Assembly (NCBI RefSeq): GCF_001908375.1
Contig: NZ_CP017241.1
Span: 127,001 to 191,000, forward strand
Reading direction: 5' to 3'
From: Rhizobium etli 8C-3
Lineage (GTDB): Bacteria; Pseudomonadota; Alphaproteobacteria; Rhizobiales; Rhizobiaceae
Length of the DNA: 64,000 nt
The first letter of the stretch is position 1, and each line of letters starts with the position of its first letter. The notes beneath the pieces are model-generated. The model was not told the DNA's origin. It searched no databases and saw only the letters and a program-made list of their open reading frames with translations. Shown piece by piece: positions 8,923 to 16,759 of this stretch. A program made the position numbers and the translations under genes.

Positions 8923-9567
8923 TCAGCTGTTTCGCCTCAATGCTGCGTCGATGATCGATTTCGCAGCTTGAAACGCGGCCTCTATACTCATTTCCGACGT
9001 ATCAAGCAAGTGTGCTTCTTCCGCTGGTTTCAAGGGGCTGTCGGCCCGTCCCATATCGCGTTCGTCGCGCCGCTTCACGTCCTCGAAGATCGCATCGAAA
9101 TCTGCCGTTGCCCCCTTGCCGATGATCTCCTGGTAGCGGCGCCTGGCGCGCACCTCCGGGGAAGCAGTCACATAAAGCTTAACCGGAGCATCCGGGCAGA
9201 CGACGGTGCCGATATCACGTCCGTCGAGCACTGTTCCGGGAGCCTTCTGCGAAAACCGCCGCTGCGCGTCCACCAGCGCCCGGCGCACGGCGGGCATGAC
9301 GGCAATCCTTGAGGCGGCTTCGCCGATCTCATGCCTTGAAAGTATATCGCGCTCGAGGCCGCCCAGTTCAACTTCGCGAGCTATTTTTTCGGCGACCTGC
9401 TCGTTATCGAGCGGCAGGCCGGCATCGAGCAACGCCTTCGCAGCCGCTCGATAAGTCAGGCCAGTATCGAGATGATGAAAGCCGTACTCATCGGCGATCT
9501 GCCGCGAAAGCGTGCCCTTGCCCGCGGCTGCGGGTCCATCGATGGCGATTATAAATGTCTTGCTCAA
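8923..9567 (-). CDS. cmk: Cytidylate kinase
   Basis: A 214-residue (d)CMP kinase that makes (d)CDP for RNA and DNA synthesis. It shows the P-loop GPAAAGKGT (residues 11-19), the substrate-binding [20 protein letters not shown], and the late [10 protein letters not shown] segment, all typical of bacterial Cmk. The start is TTG at 9567, with AAGGA closely upstream; no in-frame ATG fits. That TTG overlaps the stop codon of the upstream paiB remnant (TTGA), so translation may be coupled to a decayed gene. In many alphaproteobacteria aroA stands directly upstream of cmk; it does not here. Confidence 0.94.
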   Translation of the reverse strand: MSKTFIIAIDGPAAAGKGTLSRQIADEYGFHHLDTGLTYRAAAKALLDAGLPLDNEQVAEKIAREVELGGLERDILSRHEIGEAASRIAVMPAVRRALVDAQRRFSQKAPGTVLDGRDIGTVVCPDAPVKLYVTASPEVRARRRYQEIIGKGATADFDAIFEDVKRRDERDMGRADSPLKPAEEAHLLDTSEMSIEAAFQAAKSIIDAALRRNS

Positions 9568-9854
9568 TGGTTTCCTTCCAGCCTGCGGTCGCGCTTCACA
9601 AGATCCAGCATCTCGGCCTCACCAGTCGTCCCGCCGATGCTTACCGCCACGCCTTCGCGATGGGCGACCGGCCGGTTTTGGCTGACCTTCCACCTTGGCT
9701 TGGATCGTCGTGATCTCGGTTCGGCGCCGGTGACGGCTTTCGGTTGCGTTCGGATGAAATGCGCAGGAGCATCACGCACGACCCATGGATGGGGGCGGAT
9801 CAACTGCTGCTGGGTCGCCAGATCATTTTCCCTGAAACGGGGCGATTGATACAT
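9564..9854 (-). pseudogene. PaiB-like FMN-binding regulator, internally deleted and frameshifted remnant
   Basis: The 96-codon open frame begins MYQSPRFRENDLATQQQLIR, the opening of PaiB-family FMN-binding proteins, then jumps to PWVVRDAPAHFIRTQ, a segment that in intact homologues (about 200-210 residues) lies near residue 145. About 120 residues of the FMN-binding core are missing. Beyond TGAEP the family continuation EITTIQAK is read in another frame, and the expected KWKVSQNRPVAHREGVA end returns in the first frame. It is therefore a deletion derivative with at least one local frameshift. The stop overlaps the cmk start. A residual role as a translated leader for cmk is possible, but no PaiB function is expected. 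Confidence 0.75.
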
Positions 9855-10070
9855 CTGTGTCTCGCTGGTTTATCGTTTCGGGCGCTACCTAACACAATGT
9901 TATTTGCCGGTCATCTGACGATCATTCGTCCATACTGATTGCAGCGCGAAGTTTCGCTTTGACATCGTTGGCCGCAACGATTATGGGGACCGGCTTATAA
10001 ATTCCGATGAAACGCCGGTTTGAACGGCATTTGCCGAATTTAGCATTCGGCCATTCTCACGAGGCTTATA

Positions 10071-10454
10071 GTGGCGAAAGCGGAACTTGGAACCAAGCGC
10101 ACCGATCCGGAAACCGGCAAGAAATTCTACGATCTGAACCGGGATCCGATCGTTTCTCCTTATACCGGAAAGTCCTACCCATTGTCCTTCTTCCAGGAAA
10201 CATCGGCAGCAGCAGCCGAGATCGCCGAAGAAGACGAGGTTCAGGAAGTCGATACCGAAAACACCGAAGTCGAACTCGTGTCGCTGGAAGACGCCGATGA
10301 AGGCGCATCCGGCGATGATATCCCGGATATCGGCGACGACGACGTCGAAATCGAAGGCGATGACGACGATACGTTCCTCGAAGCCGACGAAGACGATGAA
10401 GATGATGACATGAGCGATATCATCGGCGTCACCGGCGACGACGACGAAGTCTGA
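10071..10454 (+). CDS. TIGR02300-type acidic protein
   Basis: A 127-residue protein in two parts. Residues 1-45 are the conserved head (AELGTKRTDPETGKKFYDL, DPIVSPYTGKSYPL) typical of the alphaproteobacterial TIGR02300 family. Residues 50-127 are extremely acidic (long runs of Asp and Glu) and probably disordered. The function is unknown. In homologues the head contains a zinc-ribbon-like pattern; here no cysteines remain. The start is GTG at 10071 with GAGG 6 bases upstream. It is followed by a strong terminator and then tRNA-Ala, a linkage common in Rhizobiales. Confidence 0.85.
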   Translation: MAKAELGTKRTDPETGKKFYDLNRDPIVSPYTGKSYPLSFFQETSAAAAEIAEEDEVQEVDTENTEVELVSLEDADEGASGDDIPDIGDDDVEIEGDDDDTFLEADEDDEDDDMSDIIGVTGDDDEV

Positions 10455-10463
10455 TCGTAAGCA

Positions 10464-10501
10464 CGGCCCGGACGGCAAAAAATCTCCGGGCCGGTTTTTT
10501 T
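10464..10501 (+). terminator. Intrinsic terminator after the TIGR02300 gene
   Basis: A 9-bp stem, CGGCCCGGA (10464-10472) and TCCGGGCCG (10485-10493), followed by GTTTTTTT. It begins about 10 bases after the stop codon and separates this gene from the tRNA. Confidence 0.88.
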
Positions 10502-10602
10502 GGCTTGCCATCTGCGAAAACCGCAAGTAAGAAGCCGCCACTCCGCCGGGCATATGCCACGGAGTATCCCAGGACCGGATACAATACCCGGACCACCCTG
10601 AT

Positions 10603-10678
<76 letters not shown>

Positions 10679-11226
10679 AATCTCCCCAAGCCAGTTCAAT
10701 TGTAAGTTTTCTTCCGTTCAACCGTTCTGTCGTTCGATGGGAAAGTACCGGGGAAGTACGATCGATTTCCAGTCGCTTTGCGCCGTGGATGGCTCTTTCG
10801 CTGGAACCCAAGGCCTCATAAAAAAGTTTACAGACTGCGGATATTGCCTCGTCTAACGTAGTCACGCGCGACGTCTGTGAGGACGATCGAGAAGACAATC
10901 TCTCCGGTGGCGCCGTTTCCATGTCTGCTCTCCTGGCAAACTCAACCGGTGTTTGCCTGTCAGATCCGGCGCGGCGTCTAAGAGCACAGAACATTTTGTT
11001 GTCTCAGAATTTTGCGGTGGCCTAAAGTGATTTCTGCCGAAATCGCGGAGTTGATCGGGGCTTCTTTCTTTGCCAGAGGAATATCCGTGGAAACACCTGG
11101 GAAATACGAAAACGGAAACGAGAGCCGCCCCCCACAGCTATTAAAGCGGCTTGTCTCGTAGCCGACCCTTGCCATGAACTTCCGTTCGGCATAGCTCTGC
11201 CCCAATGCCCCGAATCCGGATGTGCG
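10679..11226. other. Gene-free 548-bp stretch between tRNA-Ala and recF
   Basis: No open frame here has family resemblance, a good ribosome binding site and rhizobial codon use together. A minus-strand frame runs through much of it but its end is simply the tRNA read backwards. No clear terminator or repeat was found. The part nearest recF should hold the recF promoter. Confidence 0.5.
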
Positions 11227-12351
11227 ATGCCCCACAAGGTTTCCCTTTCCCGCCTGAAGCTCACCGACTTCCGCAACTACGCGGCGGCTTCGCTGACGCT
11301 CGATGGGCGCCATGTCGTGCTGACGGGGGACAACGGTGCCGGCAAGACCAATCTGATGGAGGCGGTTTCCTTCCTCTCGCCTGGCCGTGGTCTTCGCCGC
11401 GCCACCTATGCAGATGTCACGCGGGTCGGGGCCCCCGCGGGCTTTTCGATCTTTGCCGAGCTCGACGGCATGGAAGGTGAGGTCGAAATCGGGACTGGCA
11501 TCGATTCTGGCGATGACAATACCGGCCGCAAGCTGCGCATCAACGGCACGCCGGCAAAGACGGCCGACGAGTTGACGGATCATCTGCGCGTGCTCTGGTT
11601 GACGCCTGCCATGGATGGCCTTTTCGCCGGCGGATCTTCAGACCGCCGCCGCTTTCTTGATCGCCTCGTGCTATCGCTCGATCCTGCACACGGCCGCCGC
11701 GCCACCGATTTCGAGCGCGCCATGCGCAGCCGCAACAAACTCTTGGACGACGGCCGTTTCGACCCCTCCTGGCTGTCGGGTATCGAAGAGCAGATGGCAA
11801 GCCTGGGCATCGCCATGGCGCTTGCGCGCGAAGAAATGCTCGGCCTGCTTTCCCGCCTGATAGAGGAAACGCGCGAAACTTCGCCTTTCCCCTCCGCCAC
11901 ACTCGAACTTTCCGGTTTCATGGATGGTCAGTTGGCGCGCCCTTCCGTAGACCTGGAAGATGAATATGCCGCGATGCTCGCTCAAAACCGCTATCGTGAT
12001 GCCGGGGCCGGCCGCACGCTTGAAGGCCCGCACCGAGCCGATCTGCTGGTCCGGCACCGCGAAAAGCAGATGGAGGCGGAGCGTTGTTCGACGGGCGAAC
12101 AGAAGGCGCTGCTTGTCGGACTGGTCCTCGCCCATGCCAAGCTTGTCGCCAATCTCACTGGCCATGCGCCGGTTCTGCTTCTTGATGAAATCGCCGCCCA
12201 TCTCGACGAGGCCCGCCGCGGCGCGCTCTTCGATCTCATCGATGCGCTTGGCGGCCAGGCCTTCATGACCGGCACCGATCGCTCGATGTTTTCTCTCCTC
12301 GGCGACCGCGCTCAATTCTTCACTGTTGCCGATGGCCGGGTATTCGAATGA
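11227..12351 (+). CDS. recF: DNA replication and repair protein RecF
   Basis: A 374-residue SMC-like ATPase that loads RecA at gaps through RecFOR. The Walker A motif GDNGAGKTN is at residues 34-42, preceded by LKLTDFRNYAAASL as in all RecF proteins. The ABC signature appears as CSTGEQKALLVGL (about residue 283) and Walker B as VLLLDEIAAHLD (about residue 318). The start at 11227 gives the conserved opening, although no strong ribosome binding site precedes it. The stop codon overlaps the start of the next gene (ATGA), so recF, the MoeB-like gene and the GNAT gene form a tightly packed unit. Confidence 0.95.
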   Translation: MPHKVSLSRLKLTDFRNYAAASLTLDGRHVVLTGDNGAGKTNLMEAVSFLSPGRGLRRATYADVTRVGAPAGFSIFAELDGMEGEVEIGTGIDSGDDNTGRKLRINGTPAKTADELTDHLRVLWLTPAMDGLFAGGSSDRRRFLDRLVLSLDPAHGRRATDFERAMRSRNKLLDDGRFDPSWLSGIEEQMASLGIAMALAREEMLGLLSRLIEETRETSPFPSATLELSGFMDGQLARPSVDLEDEYAAMLAQNRYRDAGAGRTLEGPHRADLLVRHREKQMEAERCSTGEQKALLVGLVLAHAKLVANLTGHAPVLLLDEIAAHLDEARRGALFDLIDALGGQAFMTGTDRSMFSLLGDRAQFFTVADGRVFE

Positions 12352-13172
12352 CGGATGCCGCTTTCCCCGCGCCTTCAGGCCATGATAGCATTGCGTCCAT
12401 GGAACCCTTGAGCCCGGAAGAAATCGCAAGATATCAGCGTCATATTCTGCTGCCTGAGATCGGTGGAGCGGGTCAGCAAAGACTGAAGGCAGCGCGTGTG
12501 CTGGTAATCGGCGCGGGCGGGCTCGGCGCACCGGTTCTGCAATACCTCGCAGCTGCCGGGATCGGCACACTCGGCATTGCCGATGACGATCGCGTTTCGC
12601 TCTCCAATCTGCAGCGCCAGGTCATCCATGATTCCGGCACGATTGGCGATCTGAAGACGCAAAGCGCCGCCTTTGCAATCGCCCGGCTAAATCCGCATGT
12701 GAACGTCATCCGCTTCGAAGAGCGCTTTTCGTCCGAGTCCGCTCGCCGCCATCTTTCTGGCTTCGACTTGCTGATCGATGCGTCGGACAATTTCGAGACG
12801 CGATACGCTGCAGCCGATGCCGCTGAACTGGCGGAAATTCCGCTCGTGAGCGGTGCTGTCGGCCGTTTTGACGGATCTTTGACCGTCCTGAAGCCTTACG
12901 AACGAGCCGAAGACGGCGCGCTCAACCCCGCCTATCGCGATCTATTTCCGGAAATCCCGCCGGAGGGCCTCATTCCCGCCTGCGCCGAAACCGGCATCAT
13001 CGGGGCATTGACCGGTGTCATCGGCACGCTGATGGCGATGGAGGCGATCAAGGTCATTACCGGCGCCGGGGAACCGCTTATCGGCCGGTTGCTGCTCTAC
13101 GATGCGCTTGCTGTCCGTTTCGACAGCGTCCGTTACAAGCGCCGCCGCGCTCAAGGGCCGAGCGGTTCATGA
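12348..13172 (+). CDS. moeB: ThiF/MoeB-type adenylyltransferase (E1-like)
   Basis: A 274-residue E1-like enzyme expected to adenylate the carboxy terminus of a ubiquitin-fold sulfur carrier such as MoaD or ThiS. The nucleotide site is visible in VLVIGAGGLGAPVLQYLAAAG (residues about 51-71), with DDDRVSLSNLQRQ and DASDNFETRY following. In E. coli MoeB a zinc-binding CXXC stands in CYRCLFP; here the corresponding block reads AYRDLFPE, so that cysteine pair is lost. A cysteine remains in PACAETG. The start overlaps the recF stop; an ATG at 12399 is an alternative. Assignment to MoeB rather than ThiF is not certain. Confidence 0.8.
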   Translation: MTDAAFPAPSGHDSIASMEPLSPEEIARYQRHILLPEIGGAGQQRLKAARVLVIGAGGLGAPVLQYLAAAGIGTLGIADDDRVSLSNLQRQVIHDSGTIGDLKTQSAAFAIARLNPHVNVIRFEERFSSESARRHLSGFDLLIDASDNFETRYAAADAAELAEIPLVSGAVGRFDGSLTVLKPYERAEDGALNPAYRDLFPEIPPEGLIPACAETGIIGALTGVIGTLMAMEAIKVITGAGEPLIGRLLLYDALAVRFDSVRYKRRRAQGPSGS

Positions 13173-13642
13173 AGATCGTCCGGATCGATGGGAATTTCCA
13201 CCGCTGGAGCGAGCTGCTGCAACTAATCCTCTCGTCCTTCGCCCATATGAATGGCCGCATCAATCCGCCGTCTTCGGCCCTGAGCCTGACATCGCAATCA
13301 CTTGCCGAAAAAACCGTAAGAGAAATCGGTTACGTCGCGCTTGAAGACGAGGATTTGCTTGGCTGCATGTTCTTGAGGCCTGAGCCTGGATGTCTTTATC
13401 TCGGCAAACTCGCGGTCGCGCCGGAGGCGCAGGGCAGGGGTGTTGGAAAGCTCTTGCTGCAGGTAGCCGAGGTGGCTGCGAAAGAGCGCCTGCTATCGGC
13501 GCTGCGGCTCGAAACGCGAATCGAATTGACCGAGAACCATTCGGTCTTTGCCGCCTGGGGTTTTGCGAAGACGGCCGAAAAATCTCATCCGGGTTTCGAT
13601 CGGATCACCTATATCGAAATGCGCAAGGTTCTCGCCCTCTAG
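13169..13642 (+). CDS. GNAT family acetyltransferase
   Basis: A 157-residue GCN5-related N-acetyltransferase. The acetyl-CoA-binding motif A is clear: LYLGKLAVAPEAQGRGVGKLL (residues about 75-96, with QGRGVGK as the phosphate loop), followed by ENHSVFAAWGFAKT as motif B. The substrate cannot be predicted. It overlaps the end of the MoeB-like gene by 4 bases (ATGA), which suggests translational coupling. Its stop codon shares the palindrome CTAG with the stop codon of the convergent dehydrogenase gene, so there is no room for a terminator between them. Confidence 0.87.
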   Translation: MKIVRIDGNFHRWSELLQLILSSFAHMNGRINPPSSALSLTSQSLAEKTVREIGYVALEDEDLLGCMFLRPEPGCLYLGKLAVAPEAQGRGVGKLLLQVAEVAAKERLLSALRLETRIELTENHSVFAAWGFAKTAEKSHPGFDRITYIEMRKVLAL

Positions 13643-14640
13643 CGGCCGGGCAGCACGCGATTGGGCGGCCGGTGGCCGTCGATGAAGGTGCGGATGTTGA
13701 TAATCACCTTGTCGCCCATATCGATGCGACCTTCGATCGTTGCCGAACTCATGTGCGGCAGCAGCACCACCTTGCCCTCGTTTGCAAGTTTGACAAGCTT
13801 CGGGTTGACGGCAGGTTCGTTCTCGAAAACGTCGAGGCCGGCGCCGGCGATCTTTCCCTCCCTCAGGCATTTGATCAAGGCGCTCTCATCCACGACGTCA
13901 CCGCGCGCGGTGTTGACGATATAGGCGGTCGGCTGCAGCAGCGCGAGGCGGCGAGCGGAAATCAAGTGGAAGGTTGCTGGCGTCGAAGGGCAATTGATGG
14001 AAACGATGTCGACCCGTGCCAGCATCTGGTCGAGGCTTTCCCAATAAGTTGCCTCGAGTTCGTCCTCGGTCGCCGGGCTCACCCGCTTGCGGTTGTGATA
14101 GTGGATCGACAGGCCGAAGGCCTTGGCGCGGCGGGCAACGGCTGTGCCTATCCGGCCCATGCCGACGATGCCGATGCGCTTGCCGTGAATTCGCCGGCCG
14201 AGCATCCAGGTCGGCGACCATCCGGCCCATTCGCCGGGCTTGTCGGTAAGCACCCGTGCACCTTCGCCGAGGCGCCGGGGCACGGCCAGGATCAGCGCCA
14301 TTGTCATGTCGGCCGTGTCCTCGGTCAGAACATTCGGCGTGTTGGTAACGGTAATTCCCTTGCGGGCTGCCGCCTCGACATCGATGTGGTCGGTGCCGTT
14401 CGAAAAGCTCGCGATCAGCTTCATTTGCGGACCAGACTGCGAGATAAGATCGGCATCAATGCGGTCCGTCACCGTCGGCACCAGGACGTCGGCCGTCTTT
14501 ACGGCCTCGATGAGTTCAGAGGCAGAGCGTGGCGAATCATCGATATTGAGCTCGGCGTCGAAAAGTTCTCGCATGCGGGTTTCCACCGCATCCGGCAGTT
14601 TCCGGGTGATGTAGACCTTCGGTTTTTTCTTTGATGTCAT
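13639..14640 (-). CDS. D-2-hydroxyacid dehydrogenase (glyoxylate reductase type)
   Basis: A 333-residue NAD(P)-dependent D-isomer 2-hydroxyacid dehydrogenase. The nucleotide-binding motif is GIVGMGRIGTAVARR (about residues 157-171). Catalytic residues appear as the arginine in VNTARGDVVDE, the glutamate in GLDVFENEP and the histidine in LLPHMSSAT. The family includes glyoxylate and hydroxypyruvate reductases, the most likely activity, but specificity cannot be fixed from sequence alone. The ATG at 14640 begins MTSKKKPKVYITRKLP. The end overlaps the convergent GNAT gene by 4 bases. Confidence 0.88.
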   Translation of the reverse strand: MTSKKKPKVYITRKLPDAVETRMRELFDAELNIDDSPRSASELIEAVKTADVLVPTVTDRIDADLISQSGPQMKLIASFSNGTDHIDVEAAARKGITVTNTPNVLTEDTADMTMALILAVPRRLGEGARVLTDKPGEWAGWSPTWMLGRRIHGKRIGIVGMGRIGTAVARRAKAFGLSIHYHNRKRVSPATEDELEATYWESLDQMLARVDIVSINCPSTPATFHLISARRLALLQPTAYIVNTARGDVVDESALIKCLREGKIAGAGLDVFENEPAVNPKLVKLANEGKVVLLPHMSSATIEGRIDMGDKVIINIRTFIDGHRPPNRVLPGR

Positions 14641-14677
14641 CGCGGCCGGCCATGCCCTGTTCAGAGGTCTTTAACCA

Positions 14678-14701
14678 AGACGGGGGATAATTTTCCCGTC
14701 T
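14678..14701. promoter_or_regulatory. Inverted repeat in the divergent region upstream of the dehydrogenase and SH3 genes
   Basis: AGACGGG (14678-14684) and CCCGTCT (14695-14701) form a perfect 7-bp dyad with a 10-base AT-rich centre, between two divergent genes. It could be an operator or an RNA hairpin; nothing further decides. Confidence 0.3.
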
Positions 14702-14825
14702 CGGGCATTTTCTACCAGACCCACACGCGAAGACAAACAAAACTCGCGGGTACGTTAGGTGAATGTCAAAGCCCGGCGGCAAGCAGGCTGGATCTGCTGG
14801 CGAACTTGAGCGAACGGAAATCTCC

Positions 14826-15365
14826 ATGCGTGGAAAATATCTTAAGGTCTGCCTCGTCTTTGCGGTTGGTCTGGTGTTTGCGGCCCACGCCGCCGAACCC
14901 GCTTATGCGCAAGTGGCAAAGGGCCCGAGCGGCCTACCGCTTCCGCGCTTCGTCACGCTGAAGTCGAAGCGCGTCAATCTGCGCATCGGCCCGGGCACGG
15001 ATTATGCCGCATCGTGGATGTATCTCAAGGCCGGCCTGCCGGTCGAAATCATCCAGGAGTACGACAACTGGCGCCGTATCCGCGATGCGGATGGCACGGA
15101 AGGCTGGGTAAACCAATCGCTCCTGTCGGGGCAGCGCGCGGCGATTGCCGCACCGTGGATGAAGGGCAAGGGCAAGTTTGTCTATGTCAATATGCGCCGA
15201 GAGCCGCAGTCGTCAGCGACCGTTGTCGCCAAGCTGGAGCCGGGTGTGATGATCCATATCGCCGAATGCAACGGCGATTGGTGTCATGCCGAAGCCGACA
15301 GCGCCGAAGGTTGGGTGGCGCAGTCGGAAATCTGGGGCGCTTACCCGGGCGAAGCCTTCAAATAA
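14826..15365 (+). CDS. Secreted protein with two bacterial SH3 domains
   Basis: A 179-residue exported protein. Residues 1-29 form a signal peptide (MRGKYLKVCLVFAVGLVFAA ending near AYA). Two SH3-like repeats follow: one over residues 43-105 (VNLRIGPGTDYAASWMYLKAG, WRRIRDADGTEGWVNQSLL) and one over residues 112-172 (VYVNMRREPQSSATVVAKLE, WCHAEADSAEGWVAQSEIWG). Such proteins often bind peptidoglycan, but no catalytic domain is present. An upstream ATG at 14763 is in frame, but 14826 places the signal peptide at the start. It converges with the adenosine kinase gene. Confidence 0.82.
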   Translation: MRGKYLKVCLVFAVGLVFAAHAAEPAYAQVAKGPSGLPLPRFVTLKSKRVNLRIGPGTDYAASWMYLKAGLPVEIIQEYDNWRRIRDADGTEGWVNQSLLSGQRAAIAAPWMKGKGKFVYVNMRREPQSSATVVAKLEPGVMIHIAECNGDWCHAEADSAEGWVAQSEIWGAYPGEAFK

Positions 15366-15398
15366 GCTGCGCGTCGCGGGCGGCTTCGGAAAGCGATT

Positions 15399-16349
15399 TC
15401 ATCGGCCGCGGCCGATCTGCTGAATGACGATGCCAGCTGCTAGGCAGCCAAGCTTGCCGCAATCTTCCAGCGTCCGTCCATGGGTGTAGCCATAGAGGAA
15501 ACCTGAGGCGAAGAGGTCGCCGGCGCCGGTCGTATCGACCACTTCCTTGATGCGAATCGCGTCGACATACCAGCGTTCCTTGCCTTTCAGCATAACGGCG
15601 CCGTTTTCGCTCATCGTCACAGCCGCGATCTTGCAATCCTTGGCGATCTTGTCGAGCGCCTCCTCGAAATCGTCCGTTTCGTAAAGAGCGAGTACTTCCT
15701 GCCGGTTGGCAAACACGATGTCGACAGTGCCGGAGCGCATGAGGTCGAGGAACTCCGCGCGGTAGCGATCGACGCAGAAACTGTCCGAGAGCGTCATCGA
15801 TACTTCGCGGCCATTCTCGTGGGCGATGCGGGCGCATTCGCGAATCGCTTCCTTGGCGCGCGGCGGATCCCAGAGATAGCCTTCGAAGTAGGTCACCTTG
15901 GCTTGTGCCACGATCTCGGGCTCGACATCCTCCGGGCCGAGTTCGACGCAGGCGCCGAGATAGGTATTCATCGAGCGTTCGCCGTCATCCGTGACGAAGA
16001 TCATCGAGCGCGCGGTCGGTGGGAACGTGCCGTTTGGCTTCGTCTGGTAATGTACGCCCTGAGCCCGGATGTCGTGGGCGAAGATCTCGCCGAGCTGATC
16101 CTCCGCGACCTTGCCGAAATATGCGGCCCTGCCGCCGAGGCTTGCAACGCCCGCTGCCGTATTGCCAGCGCTTCCGCCTGAAGCTTCGAGTGCCGGTCCC
16201 ATTCGAGAGTAAAGGAGTTCGGCGCGGGCGGCGTCGATAAGGTTCATCGCCGCCTTGGTGATATCATTGTCAATGAGGAACTGGTCGTCGCAGCGCGCGA
16301 TGATATCGACGATGGCGTTGCCGACAGTCAGAACATCGAATTTTGTCAT
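15399..16349 (-). CDS. Adenosine kinase (PfkB family), frameshifted near the end
   Basis: As written this is a 316-residue ribokinase-family sugar kinase, expected to phosphorylate adenosine or a related nucleoside. It shows GGSAGNTAAGVASLGG (about residues 58-73) and the PfkB signature DTTGAGDLFASGFLYG with the catalytic aspartate (about residue 270). The frame ends IVIQQIGRGR. In the next frame the sequence continues PRPMKSLSEAARDAQLI to a stop at 15358-15360, which matches the usual family ending and would restore about 330 residues. One C or G appears to be missing in the run at 15407-15413. This is either a real mutation that alters the last residues or a sequencing error. The active site is intact. 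Confidence 0.85.
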   Translation of the reverse strand: MTKFDVLTVGNAIVDIIARCDDQFLIDNDITKAAMNLIDAARAELLYSRMGPALEASGGSAGNTAAGVASLGGRAAYFGKVAEDQLGEIFAHDIRAQGVHYQTKPNGTFPPTARSMIFVTDDGERSMNTYLGACVELGPEDVEPEIVAQAKVTYFEGYLWDPPRAKEAIRECARIAHENGREVSMTLSDSFCVDRYRAEFLDLMRSGTVDIVFANRQEVLALYETDDFEEALDKIAKDCKIAAVTMSENGAVMLKGKERWYVDAIRIKEVVDTTGAGDLFASGFLYGYTHGRTLEDCGKLGCLAAGIVIQQIGRGR

Positions 16350-16664
16350 GAAAGGGGAGGTTCCCGATTAGATGATAGCCGGGATCCGGTCTTACCGGAA
16401 TTTCCTGGCTTTGGAAGAAAAAACGCCGCCGCTGGCCCATTTCTTCGCAAGTGCCGTCGGTCCGTCATGTCTTTGTTACGTTGAGACTTTAGACACACTT
16501 GCAAGCAGGCCGGCACGAGCAGCCTTTGAGTTGTGGCCGGATGAGAAGGCGAAATGCCCTTCGACTGTACCGGAGCAGGCGCTGACCACGGATGAACTGG
16601 CAGCACCGGAACCGGGTGTCCGGCCCGTCCGGATGCGAAAAAGCGGGCAGTGCCCGCTTTTTTT
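16350..16664 (+). ncRNA. Candidate plus-strand small RNA region with strong terminator
   Basis: The 410-base gap between the adenosine kinase start and the AEC gene has no recognisable plus-strand protein gene, yet it contains a strong plus-strand intrinsic terminator at 16641-16664. Just upstream lies a GC-rich foldable segment (CCGGAACCGGGTGTCCGG and onward, about 16606-16632). At 16583-16602 a 20-base sequence occurs that recurs at 60919-60938 with one mismatch, also shortly before a plus-strand terminator. The 5' end is not clear; about 16470-16530 is plausible. A short peptide gene is an alternative. Confidence 0.35.
16641..16664 (+). terminator. Plus-strand terminator without an assigned gene
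   Basis: Stem AAGCGGGC with GCCCGCTT around a 3-base loop, followed by a run of T to 16664. Its orientation shows that something is transcribed on the plus strand before the AEC transporter gene. Confidence 0.8.
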
Positions 16665-16759
16665 GTTTCTGCCGTGCCCGCGCGCCTTTGCCAATCCATT
16701 TGTCAACGAAGAAGTTTTGCTGCTAGAGCAGGATATCCCCGCGCAAGGCATCCCTCCAC

